Origin: Leishmania martiniquensis
Taxonomy: Eukaryota; Euglenozoa; Kinetoplastea; Trypanosomatida; Trypanosomatidae
Direction of reading: 5' to 3'
Length of the DNA stretch: 64,000 nt
Assembly: GCF_017916325.1 (NCBI RefSeq)
Contig: NC_090143.1
Span: forward strand, 248,001-312,000
The notes under the pieces were generated by a model. It saw nothing but the letters and a program-made list of their open reading frames with translations. It was not told where the DNA came from and made no database searches. Of the stretch, positions 54,301-63,331 are shown in pieces. The first letter of the stretch is position 1; every line of letters begins with the position of its first letter. The position numbers and the translations under genes are program-made.

Positions 54301-55420
54301 TTTCACGGCACCGCCATCTTACCCAGAGGTGCGCGATCGGTACGTGGTGCGGCTTAGCAACGGTGGTGCTACTTCACGTGTGGTGGTTCCAACACCGCCC
54401 GCATGGGTGCGCGACAACCACGGATTGTACTGGCATCTCGCGTGCAGGAGAAGCGACATCACACCTGCAGGGCTGTGGCCTCACCGTCTCCTCGCCCTGG
54501 GCTCCGCCGGCGCAATAGCCTCCGTCAGTTATATCATGTACCGCGAGGTGCAACCCGTGGTTGCGAAAGTCATCTGCGATGCACCACTGGGCCCCATGTG
54601 CGATGCACTGCGCAGCGCTACGCCCGTGTGTGGGCCCACAGCTCAGCAAGACGCCGCGATTCAGCGACTCCTATCCGGCTACCAAAAGCTTCGACACCCA
54701 AACATTCTGGCACCGCTGGCGTTCTCGCAGTCCGTCGAGGGCGGCGTGGTGCTCATATGGGAATTCTGCCCCGGCGGGACCCTGCGGCAGCTTCTGGCCC
54801 GCTATCCGCGCGTCAAGTCCATCGCCTTCGCCTGCTTTGGGATGCAGATGCTGTCTGCTCTCTCGCACCTCCACGAGCGTGGACTGGCGCACGGTAACCT
54901 GAACCTGGACAACGTCATGGTGGACTCGAATGGCCACTGTCGCTTGATTGGTCAGTCTGCAGACCATGCTTTGGAGCGAAAGATCTTCGATGTAAAGCTG
55001 TCGTGCTACCTAAGCCCTGCCATGGCTGCTGGTGCCCTCCCTACGCCGCAATGTGACATGTTCTGCTACGGGCTACTGGTGTTGGAGGCGGTGACGCAGC
55101 AGCCGTGTTGGAGGTGGGCCACAGCAGCGGAGTACGAAGGGCATCGGCTGCAGCAGCCGACGGCTAAGGAGCTGGCCGACCTGATGGCAGCTGGTGGGCA
55201 GGAGTTTGCGGATGCCGTCGTACAGGGTCGCGTGGCGCTCAATCTGCAGCAACTGGACTCCGTGCCGACGAACGAGCACCAAAACGACACGATAAGAAAC
55301 GTTTGTCGGCGGCTACTCGCATCGGACCCATCGCAGAGACCGACAGCGGCGCAGCTTCGGGCCGAGAACAAGTCTGCCCTCAACCTCCTGGGGATTACGA
55401 TGGAAGAGGACGCGCGGTAG
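51344..55420 (+). CDS. Two-span receptor-like protein with degenerate cyclase-like and pseudokinase domains (1358 aa)
   Basis: Domain order: a short cytosolic N-terminus; span 1 at about 83-105; an ectodomain of 350 residues with several N-x-S/T sites; span 2 at about 457-481; a HAMP-like/coiled linker with an F-V-P motif; and a region at about 581-850 that follows the class III nucleotide cyclase pattern, including a final K-G-T-L-V-L-Y-E strand. The first metal Asp position there appears to be Thr (V-V-Y-I-T-I). A kinase-like domain lies at about 1050-1350: the beta-3 Lys1075 is kept (V-V-A-K), but the HRD motif reads H-G-N (1183-1185), the catalytic-loop Lys is Asn1187, and DFG reads G-Q-S (1203-1205). 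The helix-C Glu is not evident. The S-P-x, C-D-M-F and D-P-x-x-R-P landmarks remain. I infer a scaffold or sensor without kinase activity. The start ATG is preceded by a four-codon upstream ORF; an open frame continues upstream to 50978. Direct repeats flank the gene. Confidence 0.82.
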   Translation: MPRHLKHSMDLKPTAMQAAQMTAAASTSPTHLQTAQEQQVPVQTPDGQRQRLQTRCSASLKWGRRARRFGRAARNALFRIDVCWTFSYSVFLLCVGTACCAISYQMVNRSLIDSWHSLHDNRIAAVNKLIDQSTDRVHDMAASLLALSMRTQFVMESEKTLSVLCALMEEYDVERTFAAFSVVSLSKLEAISCWRGSGGHKSGDRLVGAISYDHRINSTYYVNRSSYMFERPLEVEETVPQDRGAVSDLLADNYAARNLIQLTKAYYNGDIDFVDPRLRWLQPSLHPHLIHYNCPAGLIYRGLTLPTNVSITDCTQVRINGARLAFTTVWESSSGFLFAVFINQSLEGADPLIMSNNWGQQSVQGDAVFPPSPEPTAYLSSRNVTHPLMREALKHVDLSRMQGPGHKQVVDFRFNGAHSIITAWAYTSPRGLTLPLVYVSSHDVVAGPYLRLRDTINGVLAATIVLVSFVFWVFVRLYFVAPLLEITRLLDRSVQRGARALYHAGKHGIGALAEVRALGNAHNAAMRQLREVDAFVPEAVRQELRRGTVHTTPTLSLRATVPGPNVVTVSSHSRAARLARHLSTVVYITIRPPHPLPGSSHHTGTTPAPPSTRSSEHESTAIALPIPSQRLVAVVERAVHAANTANSGPFATPAALGAFVSAVHDLAHTHRGTVLHLCPDACVLHFHAAVRAHLPPQQEQQSARAADVDAATEAHAQQDARDAAAFALALLGWVDEQRAAAGQPEWPHMPEVRVLLDTSLFACGQYRPSGSEQTMTVALGRDVLRDASRVVERIGVRVAMTEETAARVRGGNGDSDVAAVRVIPVEVLHTNCTVDTKGTLVLYEALPGRAAGDAAWELYAACCLDGFARMRQGDYAGALTAYCGVADVLGLEPGLLPPCLCREAAGDHLTGGAVSVQVARLMRECERRRRAGLTEGFQRMPRRPPGIDALLFHSIAPLGPAPELPSHAATSAVPKTSSSPRKMARGFTAPPSYPEVRDRYVVRLSNGGATSRVVVPTPPAWVRDNHGLYWHLACRRSDITPAGLWPHRLLALGSAGAIASVSYIMYREVQPVVAKVICDAPLGPMCDALRSATPVCGPTAQQDAAIQRLLSGYQKLRHPNILAPLAFSQSVEGGVVLIWEFCPGGTLRQLLARYPRVKSIAFACFGMQMLSALSHLHERGLAHGNLNLDNVMVDSNGHCRLIGQSADHALERKIFDVKLSCYLSPAMAAGALPTPQCDMFCYGLLVLEAVTQQPCWRWATAAEYEGHRLQQPTAKELADLMAAGGQEFADAVVQGRVALNLQQLDSVPTNEHQNDTIRNVCRRLLASDPSQRPTAAQLRAENKSALNLLGITMEEDAR

Positions 55421-56243
55421 CAGGCTCAGGGGCAGGGGAACCCCTAAAGGAAAGGTTGAGCGGCACACTGTGTGTGTGAGAGAGAGAGTTGTGGGCGTCT
55501 TTCTCAATTTACCACCTCGGTACACCCTCTCTCTGTCTCTCTCTCTCCTTCCCCCACCTCCCATCGTTACTTCATACGTATATGTATCTATATTGCGTTC
55601 GTTCCTTGGATTGCGATAGCCATCGTCGCGTGGATAACGAAACGAAGCGCGTCCTTCTTGACATCGTCAAAGGCCGTTATTAGCCCCCCTCCCTCTCTCC
55701 CTCTCTTCTCCTCCCCCCACCCCACCCCATCCACTCACTCACTCCCCTCCTTTGCACACCAGCCTGAAACCCGCTCACCCGCTGCTCTCACGCCCCCACC
55801 CCCTGTCCGTCCTCAGCTCCCCACCGTCATCATCGTCCTTTTTTTGTATGCCTCAACAAGCACCCTCAGTCCTGCTGACCGATGTGTGTGTGTGTGTGTG
55901 AACGTGTGCTTGTGTGTGTCCCTGCTCCCCTCCCCCCTTTCACGCACGGTCCTTTTTCTTTTCATCTTTGGTGCTGGCGGAAGCTCGCTGGCATCTGTGC
56001 CCCTTTCTTCTTCCTCTTCTCTCCGGTGGCGTTTTCTTTGTGTATCGCTCTTCTGTATGGCACGTTGGACCTTTCTTCCCCACCCCTTCCACCGGCACAC
56101 GGACAGAAACGCACACCTGCCGACTCTCAACTCCTCATGCTATAACCACGCGAGCCTGCGAGCGTAACCCTCACTTGTGGCTCGCTGGGGATAGAGAAGC
56201 AACAGAGGCCAGAGGCCCGGTGCCTTTCGTGTGTGTCACTGTG

Positions 56244-56839
56244 TGTGTGTGTGTGTATGTAGGCGAGCATGTCCGATTACGTCTGGCAGCGCGCCGACAG
56301 TCAGCAGGCGCCCTGCTCCCTCCCTCTCTCTTCCCCACAAAGCTTTTTTGTGTTCAAGTGTGGCGCATCGGCTCGCCGCCGGCCAATGCTGTCGCCCTCT
56401 CTTCTCGGTTTTCCTGTCACCGTCTCTCACGAGGGACAAGAATGGCCTTCTAAGAAAGTGTAGCTGTCCAGGTGGGGAGAAGGGGGAGGAGGGTCCAGCC
56501 AGGCAAGTCTTCCCTCGATCCCCGACCCACCCACACCCACCCCTTGTCAGCTCTGAGCCACCTCTGCTGGTAGGAGGGTCAGGTCCCGGCCGGCGTGGCT
56601 GGAGCGTGTCTCACTCGGCCCTCGCTGCCCACTGGTGTAGGGAGCCTGCGCGACGCCGAGGGACGCCGCAGGTGTCGGCCCGCATGATGGGTGCGGCTGT
56701 GAGGCGACCTGCGAAGCGGGCAGGCGCAGAGCGCAGCGGTGGAGGAGGGGAGGGGGGGCACTGCGGGTGGGACGGGTTCATCGTAGGTGAGGGTCGAGGG
56801 GCGTTTCCACTCGTGTGCTCGGCGCGGCTGAGAGGGGGG
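56244..56839 (+). repeat. Dispersed repeat C, copy 2 (596 bp)
   Basis: This is the partner of 47911-48506 in the same orientation, with one visible substitution. Together the copies bracket the receptor-like gene. Confidence 0.9.
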
Positions 56840-58082
56840 TAGAGAATGTTCGGGGTGCATGGGCGTGAGTCATCGAAAAGCCTTCCGCCCGCCTTCCCCC
56901 CCCACACACACACACGCACATCCCCTCTCTCGCGGTGATGTGCGAGGCGGCGGGTCTTGCTCGAGTCACACGAGCGCGCCGCCCTCAGCACTTTCGTATA
57001 CGCTCACTGCCACCGGCGTTCCTTTCTTCACCTCCGGTGAAGCCCACCATCAATTTTCATGGATGGACTGGCGCCCTGTAACGCTTCCTCCCTCCTCCCC
57101 ACCCACCCCCATCCCCTCCCATCTCTCTCTTCCTTACGAGCAATTCTTCCCTTGCAGGCAGCTGTTGCTGCTGCTGCAGCCGTTTGTCTGCGCGGACTGT
57201 GTATGGCACGTGATGGAGGTATTTGTGAGCCTCAGAAGGGGGGCGGAAGCGTGAGGGAGAGGGCGGCCGTGAGAGGAACGGGTGTGCTCTTGTACGCCCA
57301 CCAGCCGCCTCAGCAGCAGCCACCACCGCACAATCCTCTCCGCGCGCCTACTCTCTTGACGAGGCGGCGCTAGTTCATTTATGGCACACAAAGCTGTATG
57401 GCTGCAGAAGCGACCGCTTCCCGCTCTCATCCGTAACGCCTGCCCTGTCCCCTCTTCCCTTCTCTTCTTCACTGCCATCCCCACGAACGTATGCCACGTG
57501 GTCTTCCGCACCGCGGCAAGCACACCACGCGCGCATCACGCTGATGACGGCGGCCGATGCGTCGTGCGACGCACATGCAGGCCCCTTCCTTCTTTTATGC
57601 CTGCGTCTGTTGGTGCTGCGGCCTCACCCTTACCCGAACGGCGCCACTGCCCTTGCGGCTGCCGGTAGCAGACTACTTGCACAGCGGTGCCGTCGACACG
57701 CGGCTCCGTGAGTCACCCTTTCCATGGGCGATGTACGGGTCGCTGCATACAGCCCGGCGAGAAGCCTGCCGAGGGGCCGAGCTGTGTAGGAGGGCCAGGG
57801 CTTCCGTGCTGCACTACAAGATGGCGCGCTGCGGCGGATGCGACGCTGACGCGTCTGTTCCGAGAAGTAGCTGCGCCCGGGAGCGCGCGCGTTCGCGCTG
57901 CGGCCGCATCCGCTTGCATATACGTCGTGCGGGTCATCGACACGTACTCACGAACTGGCCTGCGCGCACAGGTGTGTGTGTGAGTGCGCGTGGATGCAGG
58001 ATGGGTGCACCGACATCTTCATCTTTTTTTTTGCGCCCACTTCCCTGCCTTCCCCCCTCCCCTACTAACACACACACACACA

Positions 58083-58083
58083 G
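58083..58083 (+). promoter_or_regulatory. Candidate spliced-leader acceptor for first tuzin-like gene
   Basis: A T-run and CT-rich stretch at 58024-58062 is followed by a CA repeat ending in CAG at 58081-58083. Confidence 0.4.
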
Positions 58084-58351
58084 ACGCTCCCTCATCAAAG
58101 TTCATCCCACACACACACACAAGTGTGTAGTGTGCACCGTTGCCAAGGAGGCGGAAGCGCAAGACGACGGAGATTATCGGTAGGCCGCGCATGGGCAGCG
58201 CTTTTGCGCGGCCTGCCGATCCCTTTCCTCGCGTGACGGTGCCGAGAAGACGCGGGCACCGGGAGACGCGTGGCGGCTCATCAAACCTCAAAGGAGCGGG
58301 AGAGGTGTTCTCAGCGCCTTGGCAGTGCTAGCTACGTCCTCCCTCCTCACC

Positions 58352-60178
58352 ATGTACGGGGGCCCTGCGGCGCTGCATCGCTTGGCCGTTGGCGGCTCAA
58401 CTCGTCGTCTACTGCGCAACGACGTGGATAGCTCTGCAGCTGTCGTGCCACCGTCCAGCGCCTCCCTCGACTCCGCGACCTCGTCCTCGGCCCTGCCGTA
58501 TGGGAAACCATCTGGCATGATACCCGTAGACATCGGCTCCCTTACCGTGCGAGCGTACTTGCGGCACCCCTTCACCGGCCTCGGCGTCCACCACTTTGCC
58601 GTTGGCTGCATCAAGGCGCAGGTGTCGCACGACGAGTATGTCGTGGGCATAGGGGAGGCTCACTTGTCCCCGATCGCCGAAGTGAGCGCACGAGTGCACC
58701 TGCGGATCGGGCGCACAGCGACGAGCGAGGGCTGTGCCGTGAGCGGAATCGTCGGATGCGTGAACAGCAACGGCACCCTCGGCGTTCTACTTGACAACAA
58801 CAGCTTCGAGGCGCAGGTGTCGCAGGACGACGTGGTGCTGGTCGAGGGGCGCTCCCGCTTCAACAGAGAGAAAGGGTACCTTGACATGTTGGAGTGGTTT
58901 CGAGACGCCGGGGCACACCGCCGCGCTGATCGCGAACGACTGTGCTCCCTGCTTTACCAGAGGGGCTGGCGCGTCGACACGCTGTATCTCCTGGAGCCTA
59001 GCGATGTGCACTGCATGTCGTACTTGAGGAAGCCGGTGAGGATGATCGTGCTGGAGAAGGCGGAGTGGCAGCGCGACCATCACGTGGAAATGCGCACGCT
59101 TCTGCGCGAGCGTGTCAAGGAGCGCGCTTGGCGATACTTTGTTCAGAAATACAGCGGCTTTGTCAGCGCCAACTGGGCCGGTCTTGGCGTCATCTCAGTG
59201 TTTGTGTGGAACTTTAAGAATTACAGGCGGCAGCAGCGCTCCTTCCAGGTGAAGCACGCGGTCAACACACTCACACATACGGACCACGGATATTCGAGCA
59301 GCCCAGCGGAGCCGCAGCAGTTCGTGGAGCGCGCGGTGGAGGAGAGTTGGGCGCGCCAAGTGCTGCGCCAGCTCGACATGGCGCACCCCCGCATCGTTGT
59401 GGTGACAGGGTTCCGCGGGTGCGGCAAGAGCTCGCTGCTACGCGCGGCGGTGCGCAAGGAGCACAAGCCCGCTCTCTTTGTGGAGGTGCGCGGGAGCGAG
59501 GACACGCTCAGCTGTATGGTGAAGGCAATGAAGGTTCCCAACCCTGAGTCCTGCGGGGATTATTTGGGGTTCATTACCGATACCTTTACAAAGGCAACGA
59601 AGATCAACGGAGAGCCACCCATCGTGGTCATCACGCTGCGCGAGGGGAGCGAACTGGCCAGGGCGTACAATGAATCCGTGGCGCTCGCTTGTGATCGGCG
59701 GCTGTGCCACGTCGTCTACGAAGTTGCACTGGAGTCGCTCTCGATTGATCATGTGCTTCTGCCGCGGCTCGATTTCTATTATGTGCCAAACTTTAGCGTT
59801 CGGCAGGCGCTGCAGTATACCGAGCACACAGTTGATGCTCTATCGCTGCTGCACTTTATTGAGGTGATAGGGACGAACAGCAATGACATCGATGAGTTAC
59901 TGGCGGCCCTGCGGCACCGCAAGGTGTCCATGGTGGAGTACACCGAACAGAAGTTGCTGAAGGCAATGCAGAAGGTGGAAATGGCTTGGGCCGGCTCCGA
60001 AACGCTAAGGGCTGCTGTGAAGAAGTTGGCGGAGGCGGAGTACAATGTCGGCCAGCAAAGCGGCACCAGCGCGTTGCGCGACCCGGCGCTGAAGGAGATT
60101 ATGCTGTACAACCCGTTGCGTGATCGATGGGTTTTCACGCACAAAGTTTATCACACCGCCGCGCGCTGCTGTCTGTAG
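58352..60178 (+). CDS. Tuzin-like P-loop membrane protein (608 aa)
   Basis: This protein belongs with the tuzins, trypanosomatid proteins of unknown role whose genes alternate with amastins in Trypanosoma cruzi. The assignment comes from recognising the family pattern by eye. One hydrophobic span lies at about residues 268-288, after a conserved E-K-A-E-W-Q-R-D-H-H motif. A Walker A loop G-F-R-G-C-G-K-S is at 353-360. The next NTPase strands follow, one ending I-V-V-I-T-L-R-E-G, where a typical Walker B Asp would be expected. The N-terminal third contains a beta-rich pattern (V-N-x-N-G-T at about 132-137) found also in the next gene. The first ATG is 58352; the open frame upstream begins with TTG. 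Nucleotide binding is likely, hydrolysis is uncertain. The neighbour at 61376 is a clear tandem paralogue. Confidence 0.8.
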   Translation: MYGGPAALHRLAVGGSTRRLLRNDVDSSAAVVPPSSASLDSATSSSALPYGKPSGMIPVDIGSLTVRAYLRHPFTGLGVHHFAVGCIKAQVSHDEYVVGIGEAHLSPIAEVSARVHLRIGRTATSEGCAVSGIVGCVNSNGTLGVLLDNNSFEAQVSQDDVVLVEGRSRFNREKGYLDMLEWFRDAGAHRRADRERLCSLLYQRGWRVDTLYLLEPSDVHCMSYLRKPVRMIVLEKAEWQRDHHVEMRTLLRERVKERAWRYFVQKYSGFVSANWAGLGVISVFVWNFKNYRRQQRSFQVKHAVNTLTHTDHGYSSSPAEPQQFVERAVEESWARQVLRQLDMAHPRIVVVTGFRGCGKSSLLRAAVRKEHKPALFVEVRGSEDTLSCMVKAMKVPNPESCGDYLGFITDTFTKATKINGEPPIVVITLREGSELARAYNESVALACDRRLCHVVYEVALESLSIDHVLLPRLDFYYVPNFSVRQALQYTEHTVDALSLLHFIEVIGTNSNDIDELLAALRHRKVSMVEYTEQKLLKAMQKVEMAWAGSETLRAAVKKLAEAEYNVGQQSGTSALRDPALKEIMLYNPLRDRWVFTHKVYHTAARCCL

Positions 60179-61375
60179 GCCTCTCCCAAAACGAAGACAC
60201 GATACAGTGGCAGTGTTGAATGCTATGCGTCGTGCACCTGAGGCAGTCGAGCGAGGCCTATGGGTGGAAGAGGGTGCAGCGATGAGCATGGGAAGAAGGA
60301 GGACGAGGTAGACGCTTCTTGTGGTGAAGAACCTCCTCACCACTCGATTCAGCCACCTCCTGCCCACCTGCCCCCTCCCCTCCCTTACGTATCTGTCCGT
60401 TGGAGCGCTGCTCGCCCTCCCCCCCTCCCCCCGCCACGTGCAAGGGGCTGATCCTGCGATGGTGAGGTAAGGAGGGGATACAGCACTGGTGGCCGGCGTG
60501 TGAGGGAAAGCTCTGGCAGGCCTCGATGCGAGGTCTCCCTTACCTCCTCAAGCCGCGTATCCGTATGTGCATGTGTGTTGACGGCGCGCTCGCATCAACT
60601 CCAACGCCCCTTCAACCTTCTCCCTCGCGCCCCTCAGTGCAGCTTGCCAGTCGGGGGAGGGAAGGGGTCAGCGCTGAGCGCGTCACGCTGTCGTCGGAGG
60701 CAAGAGCGTGAGGAGGCGGAAGGGAGGTGTTTAGTGCCCCGGCTGTCTTTGGCTGTCTCCGCCCTCAGGCAGCTCCTTCCATGCACCACCGCTGTCCCAC
60801 TCAGCAATTTTCTCGCTCTCTCCGCCCTTCTCACAGACTCTTTTTTCGTTCCATTCGTGCACGCGCGCTGCGTGTCTGTGGTCCCCACTCCACCCCGGCC
60901 CCTCTTCGTCTCGTCTCACTCCCCCCCTCCCCACCGCACGGCGGTCCGGGGGGCCATCAGCGCCTTCACCGCGCACATTTGTTTGCTTACGGAGAGCAGC
61001 GCCGTACTGTCGGCGCAAAACGGCATCAAAAGGGATTAGTGCCTACGCACGGAACAGCGGTGCGAGCGCTCCCCACTCGACGCCCTTGCCAGTGCTATTT
61101 TCGATTGGCCTGTGCGCTTGGCGCCCTCGCTGGGGCCTCAGCGACAGAGCTGTGCGCGAGGAGAGGGGCCGTGCAGGCCGCAGCACTCCCCTGTCCAACG
61201 TACTCACAGAGGCATGCACGCCCCGGAGCCGACCTCTTTCCGCCTACTCTCCGACACGCCTCTTGGCCCGCAGTCTCTGCAGCCTTGAATCTCAAAATCT
61301 GAGGAGATTAGGGTCATCGTGGCAAGGGCCGGTGCCTCTTTCATCGACATCATTGACATCTGATACGGTGTCGCC
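60179..61375 (+). other. Spacer between tuzin-like genes
   Basis: No supported gene lies in 1.2 kb. Overlapping frames at 60500-61302 have biased composition and no recognisable domain. A CT-rich stretch ending in CAG at 61271-61273 is a candidate acceptor for the second gene; the next ATG is 61376. Confidence 0.6.
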
Positions 61376-63331
61376 ATGCTGAGCCTGCCAACACGCCGCT
61401 GCCTGCTCACCGCAGCGTCCTCCGGGTCTGGTACGGCTGCCGCCCCCTCTCCGGGTGGCGTGTCGCGCACGCTAGCCGCATCGGCGTCGAAGGGGTCCAC
61501 CTTTGCCCAGCCGGGGCTGGAGGGGCTTCGGATCGTTGCTTACGCGCCAGCAGAACCAGGCGAGCCGCACTCTCGACGCCGACTGCCCGTGGCCATAGGC
61601 CACGTTGTCGCGCAGCTGTCGTCTCATGTGTTCGCGGTGGACTTCAAGGACAGCCCCCCACCGTCTGCCGTGACGCTAGGGTCTCGTGTCTACGTGGCCT
61701 ACGAGCGTGACGATGCAACGCCGCCATCTGAAGAGGGCGGTGGGGAGCGTGTAGGGGGTGCGCCATGCCGCGACCTCGTAGTCGGCGGTCTCGTAGTGCG
61801 AGTGAATCCCAATGGCACGTTTTCGGTCCTTCTGGACCACAGCGACAAGGTGGATGTGGCGGTTCCGCCGGCGAAGGTAGTCGTGACGGAGGGTGCTTGC
61901 AGGTTTCTGAGTCATCCCAGATACCTGGAGGTTGTGGAGTGGGTCCGCTCCGCCGGGCTCTCGGAGGAGGACGAGGTGGAGGGCACCGCGTGCATCCTGT
62001 ACCACCGGGGCTGGCGGGCGGAGCGCCTCTACCTGCTCGAGGCTGCTGACATTCGCTGCATGGCGTACCTGTCCCAGAGCGCCCGCATGTCCCTCATGGA
62101 GAAGGCGGAGTGGCAGCGTGACCATCACCGCCAGATGCGCAACATTTACAAGGAGCGTGTGAAGGAGCGTGACCGGCGATACATGTCGGCCAAGTACGCT
62201 GGCATTCTATCTGCCAGCGTCGCCTTCTGCGGCGCTTTCTCACTCTTCGGGTGGAACTACAAGAACTATCTAACGCATCAGCGCTCCTACCAGATGCGTT
62301 TCGCAGTGAAGACGCTGTGTAAGAGGGCGCCTCTGGGAGAGAGAACGACCATCGTCGCACCGCCCGAGGCGGCGGGTGTGAGTGCGGCGTCGCCTGCGGC
62401 ATCGGCGTCCGCAAAAACGACTGTGTCACCATCGGCCGGCGACGCGCCGCATCACCCGTCTAAGCACATCCGCCGGGTGGCCGAGGAGCGATGGATCCAG
62501 CAGGTGCTCCACCAGCTCGACACCGCGCACCCGCGCATTGTGGTACTCACGGGGCACGTGGGATGTGGCAAGAGCTCACTGTGCCGAACTGCAATTCAAG
62601 CCGAAGGCATGATCGGCGTCTTCGTTGATGTGCGCAACAAGGAGGACACGCTGCGAAGCCTCCTCAAAGCACTTGGCGTGCCACATGTCGAGGCCTGCGG
62701 CGACCCGCTTGACTTCATCTCTGAGGCATGTTGCAAGGCCAAGTCTATTATGAATGGCAAGACACCCGTGATTGTGCTCAAGCTGCGTGAGGGGGACAAC
62801 CTGGCGCACGTGTACAACGAGGCGCTGACGCTGGCGTGCGATCGCCGCATGTGCCACGTTGTGGTGGAGCTGCCACTTGAGTCTCTGACGACGGCAAACA
62901 CACTGCTGCCTCGACTGGACTTCCACACCGTCCCCAATTTTAGTCGCTCGCAGGCGTACGAGTATATCGAGCACCGCCTTGACGCGCTCGAGATGGAAGT
63001 GTTTCTGAAGACTGTCGGCACGAACAGCAACGACTTGGACGAGCTGCTTGCCGCTGTGCATCAGCAGCGCATGTCGCCGACGGAATACACGAACCAAAAG
63101 CTTCTCAAGGCCATGCGACAGCTGCAGGCAGCATGGGGCGATGACGCGCACCTCAAGGCAACCGTAAAGCGCCTGGCGCAGATGCCATACGATGAGGGCC
63201 AGCACGAGGGCCTTGACGACAGCAGCCTCAGCCACCCATCACTGCGCGGGGTGACCTTCTACAATCCTGTGCAGGACGTTTGGCTCTTCACGAGCCAGGT
63301 GTTGCACACCGCCGCCTCCTGCCTGTTATGA
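61376..63331 (+). CDS. Tuzin-like P-loop membrane protein (651 aa)
   Basis: This is a tandem paralogue of 58352. It shares the V-N-P-N-G-T segment, L-Y-x-R-G-W-R followed by L-Y-L-L-E, the E-K-A-E-W-Q-R-D-H-H motif, one span at about residues 275-297, the Walker A loop G-H-V-G-C-G-K-S at 393-400, the L-K-L-R-E-G strand, the A-C-D-R-R-M-C-H-V-V segment, the G-T-N-S-N-D-L-D-E-L motif and the C-terminal Y-N-P-V-x-D-x-W-x-F ending. It is longer mainly through an Ala/Ser-rich insert between the span and the P-loop (about 325-360). The first ATG after AG 61273 is the start. The pair may act as partners or hetero-oligomers, which is inference. Cellular location is not clear; the N-terminus is Arg/Ser/Thr-rich and could be a mitochondrial presequence. 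Confidence 0.8.
   Translation: MLSLPTRRCLLTAASSGSGTAAAPSPGGVSRTLAASASKGSTFAQPGLEGLRIVAYAPAEPGEPHSRRRLPVAIGHVVAQLSSHVFAVDFKDSPPPSAVTLGSRVYVAYERDDATPPSEEGGGERVGGAPCRDLVVGGLVVRVNPNGTFSVLLDHSDKVDVAVPPAKVVVTEGACRFLSHPRYLEVVEWVRSAGLSEEDEVEGTACILYHRGWRAERLYLLEAADIRCMAYLSQSARMSLMEKAEWQRDHHRQMRNIYKERVKERDRRYMSAKYAGILSASVAFCGAFSLFGWNYKNYLTHQRSYQMRFAVKTLCKRAPLGERTTIVAPPEAAGVSAASPAASASAKTTVSPSAGDAPHHPSKHIRRVAEERWIQQVLHQLDTAHPRIVVLTGHVGCGKSSLCRTAIQAEGMIGVFVDVRNKEDTLRSLLKALGVPHVEACGDPLDFISEACCKAKSIMNGKTPVIVLKLREGDNLAHVYNEALTLACDRRMCHVVVELPLESLTTANTLLPRLDFHTVPNFSRSQAYEYIEHRLDALEMEVFLKTVGTNSNDLDELLAAVHQQRMSPTEYTNQKLLKAMRQLQAAWGDDAHLKATVKRLAQMPYDEGQHEGLDDSSLSHPSLRGVTFYNPVQDVWLFTSQVLHTAASCLL

Larger units (their letters stand above)
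55421..58351 (+). other. Intergenic region with direct-repeat copy 2
   Basis: There is no convincing gene in 2.9 kb. It includes repeat C copy 2 (56244-56839) and a CA repeat at 58070-58081 ending in CAG at 58081-58083, a candidate acceptor for the tuzin-like gene. A 208-codon frame at 57557-58183 has no domain. Segment 57649-57690 faintly resembles 231-262 and 5341-5371. A 46-codon upstream ORF (58191-58331) would lie in the leader if that acceptor is used. Confidence 0.6.

Noticed and set aside
47910..56842. Identical 203-codon + frames in the two 596-bp repeats (47910-48521 and 56231-56842)
   Set aside because: Identity is at the DNA level in all frames, composition is low complexity and no protein feature is visible.
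57557..58183. Open frame of 208 codons on + before the tuzin-like pair
   Set aside because: It is Arg/Cys/Ser-rich, ends in CA-repeat DNA, has no domain and overlaps the probable leader of the next gene.
60500..61302. Overlapping frames of 179 and 191 codons between the tuzin-like genes
   Set aside because: Two frames are open over the same GC-rich DNA with no recognisable motif, so the openness is compositional.
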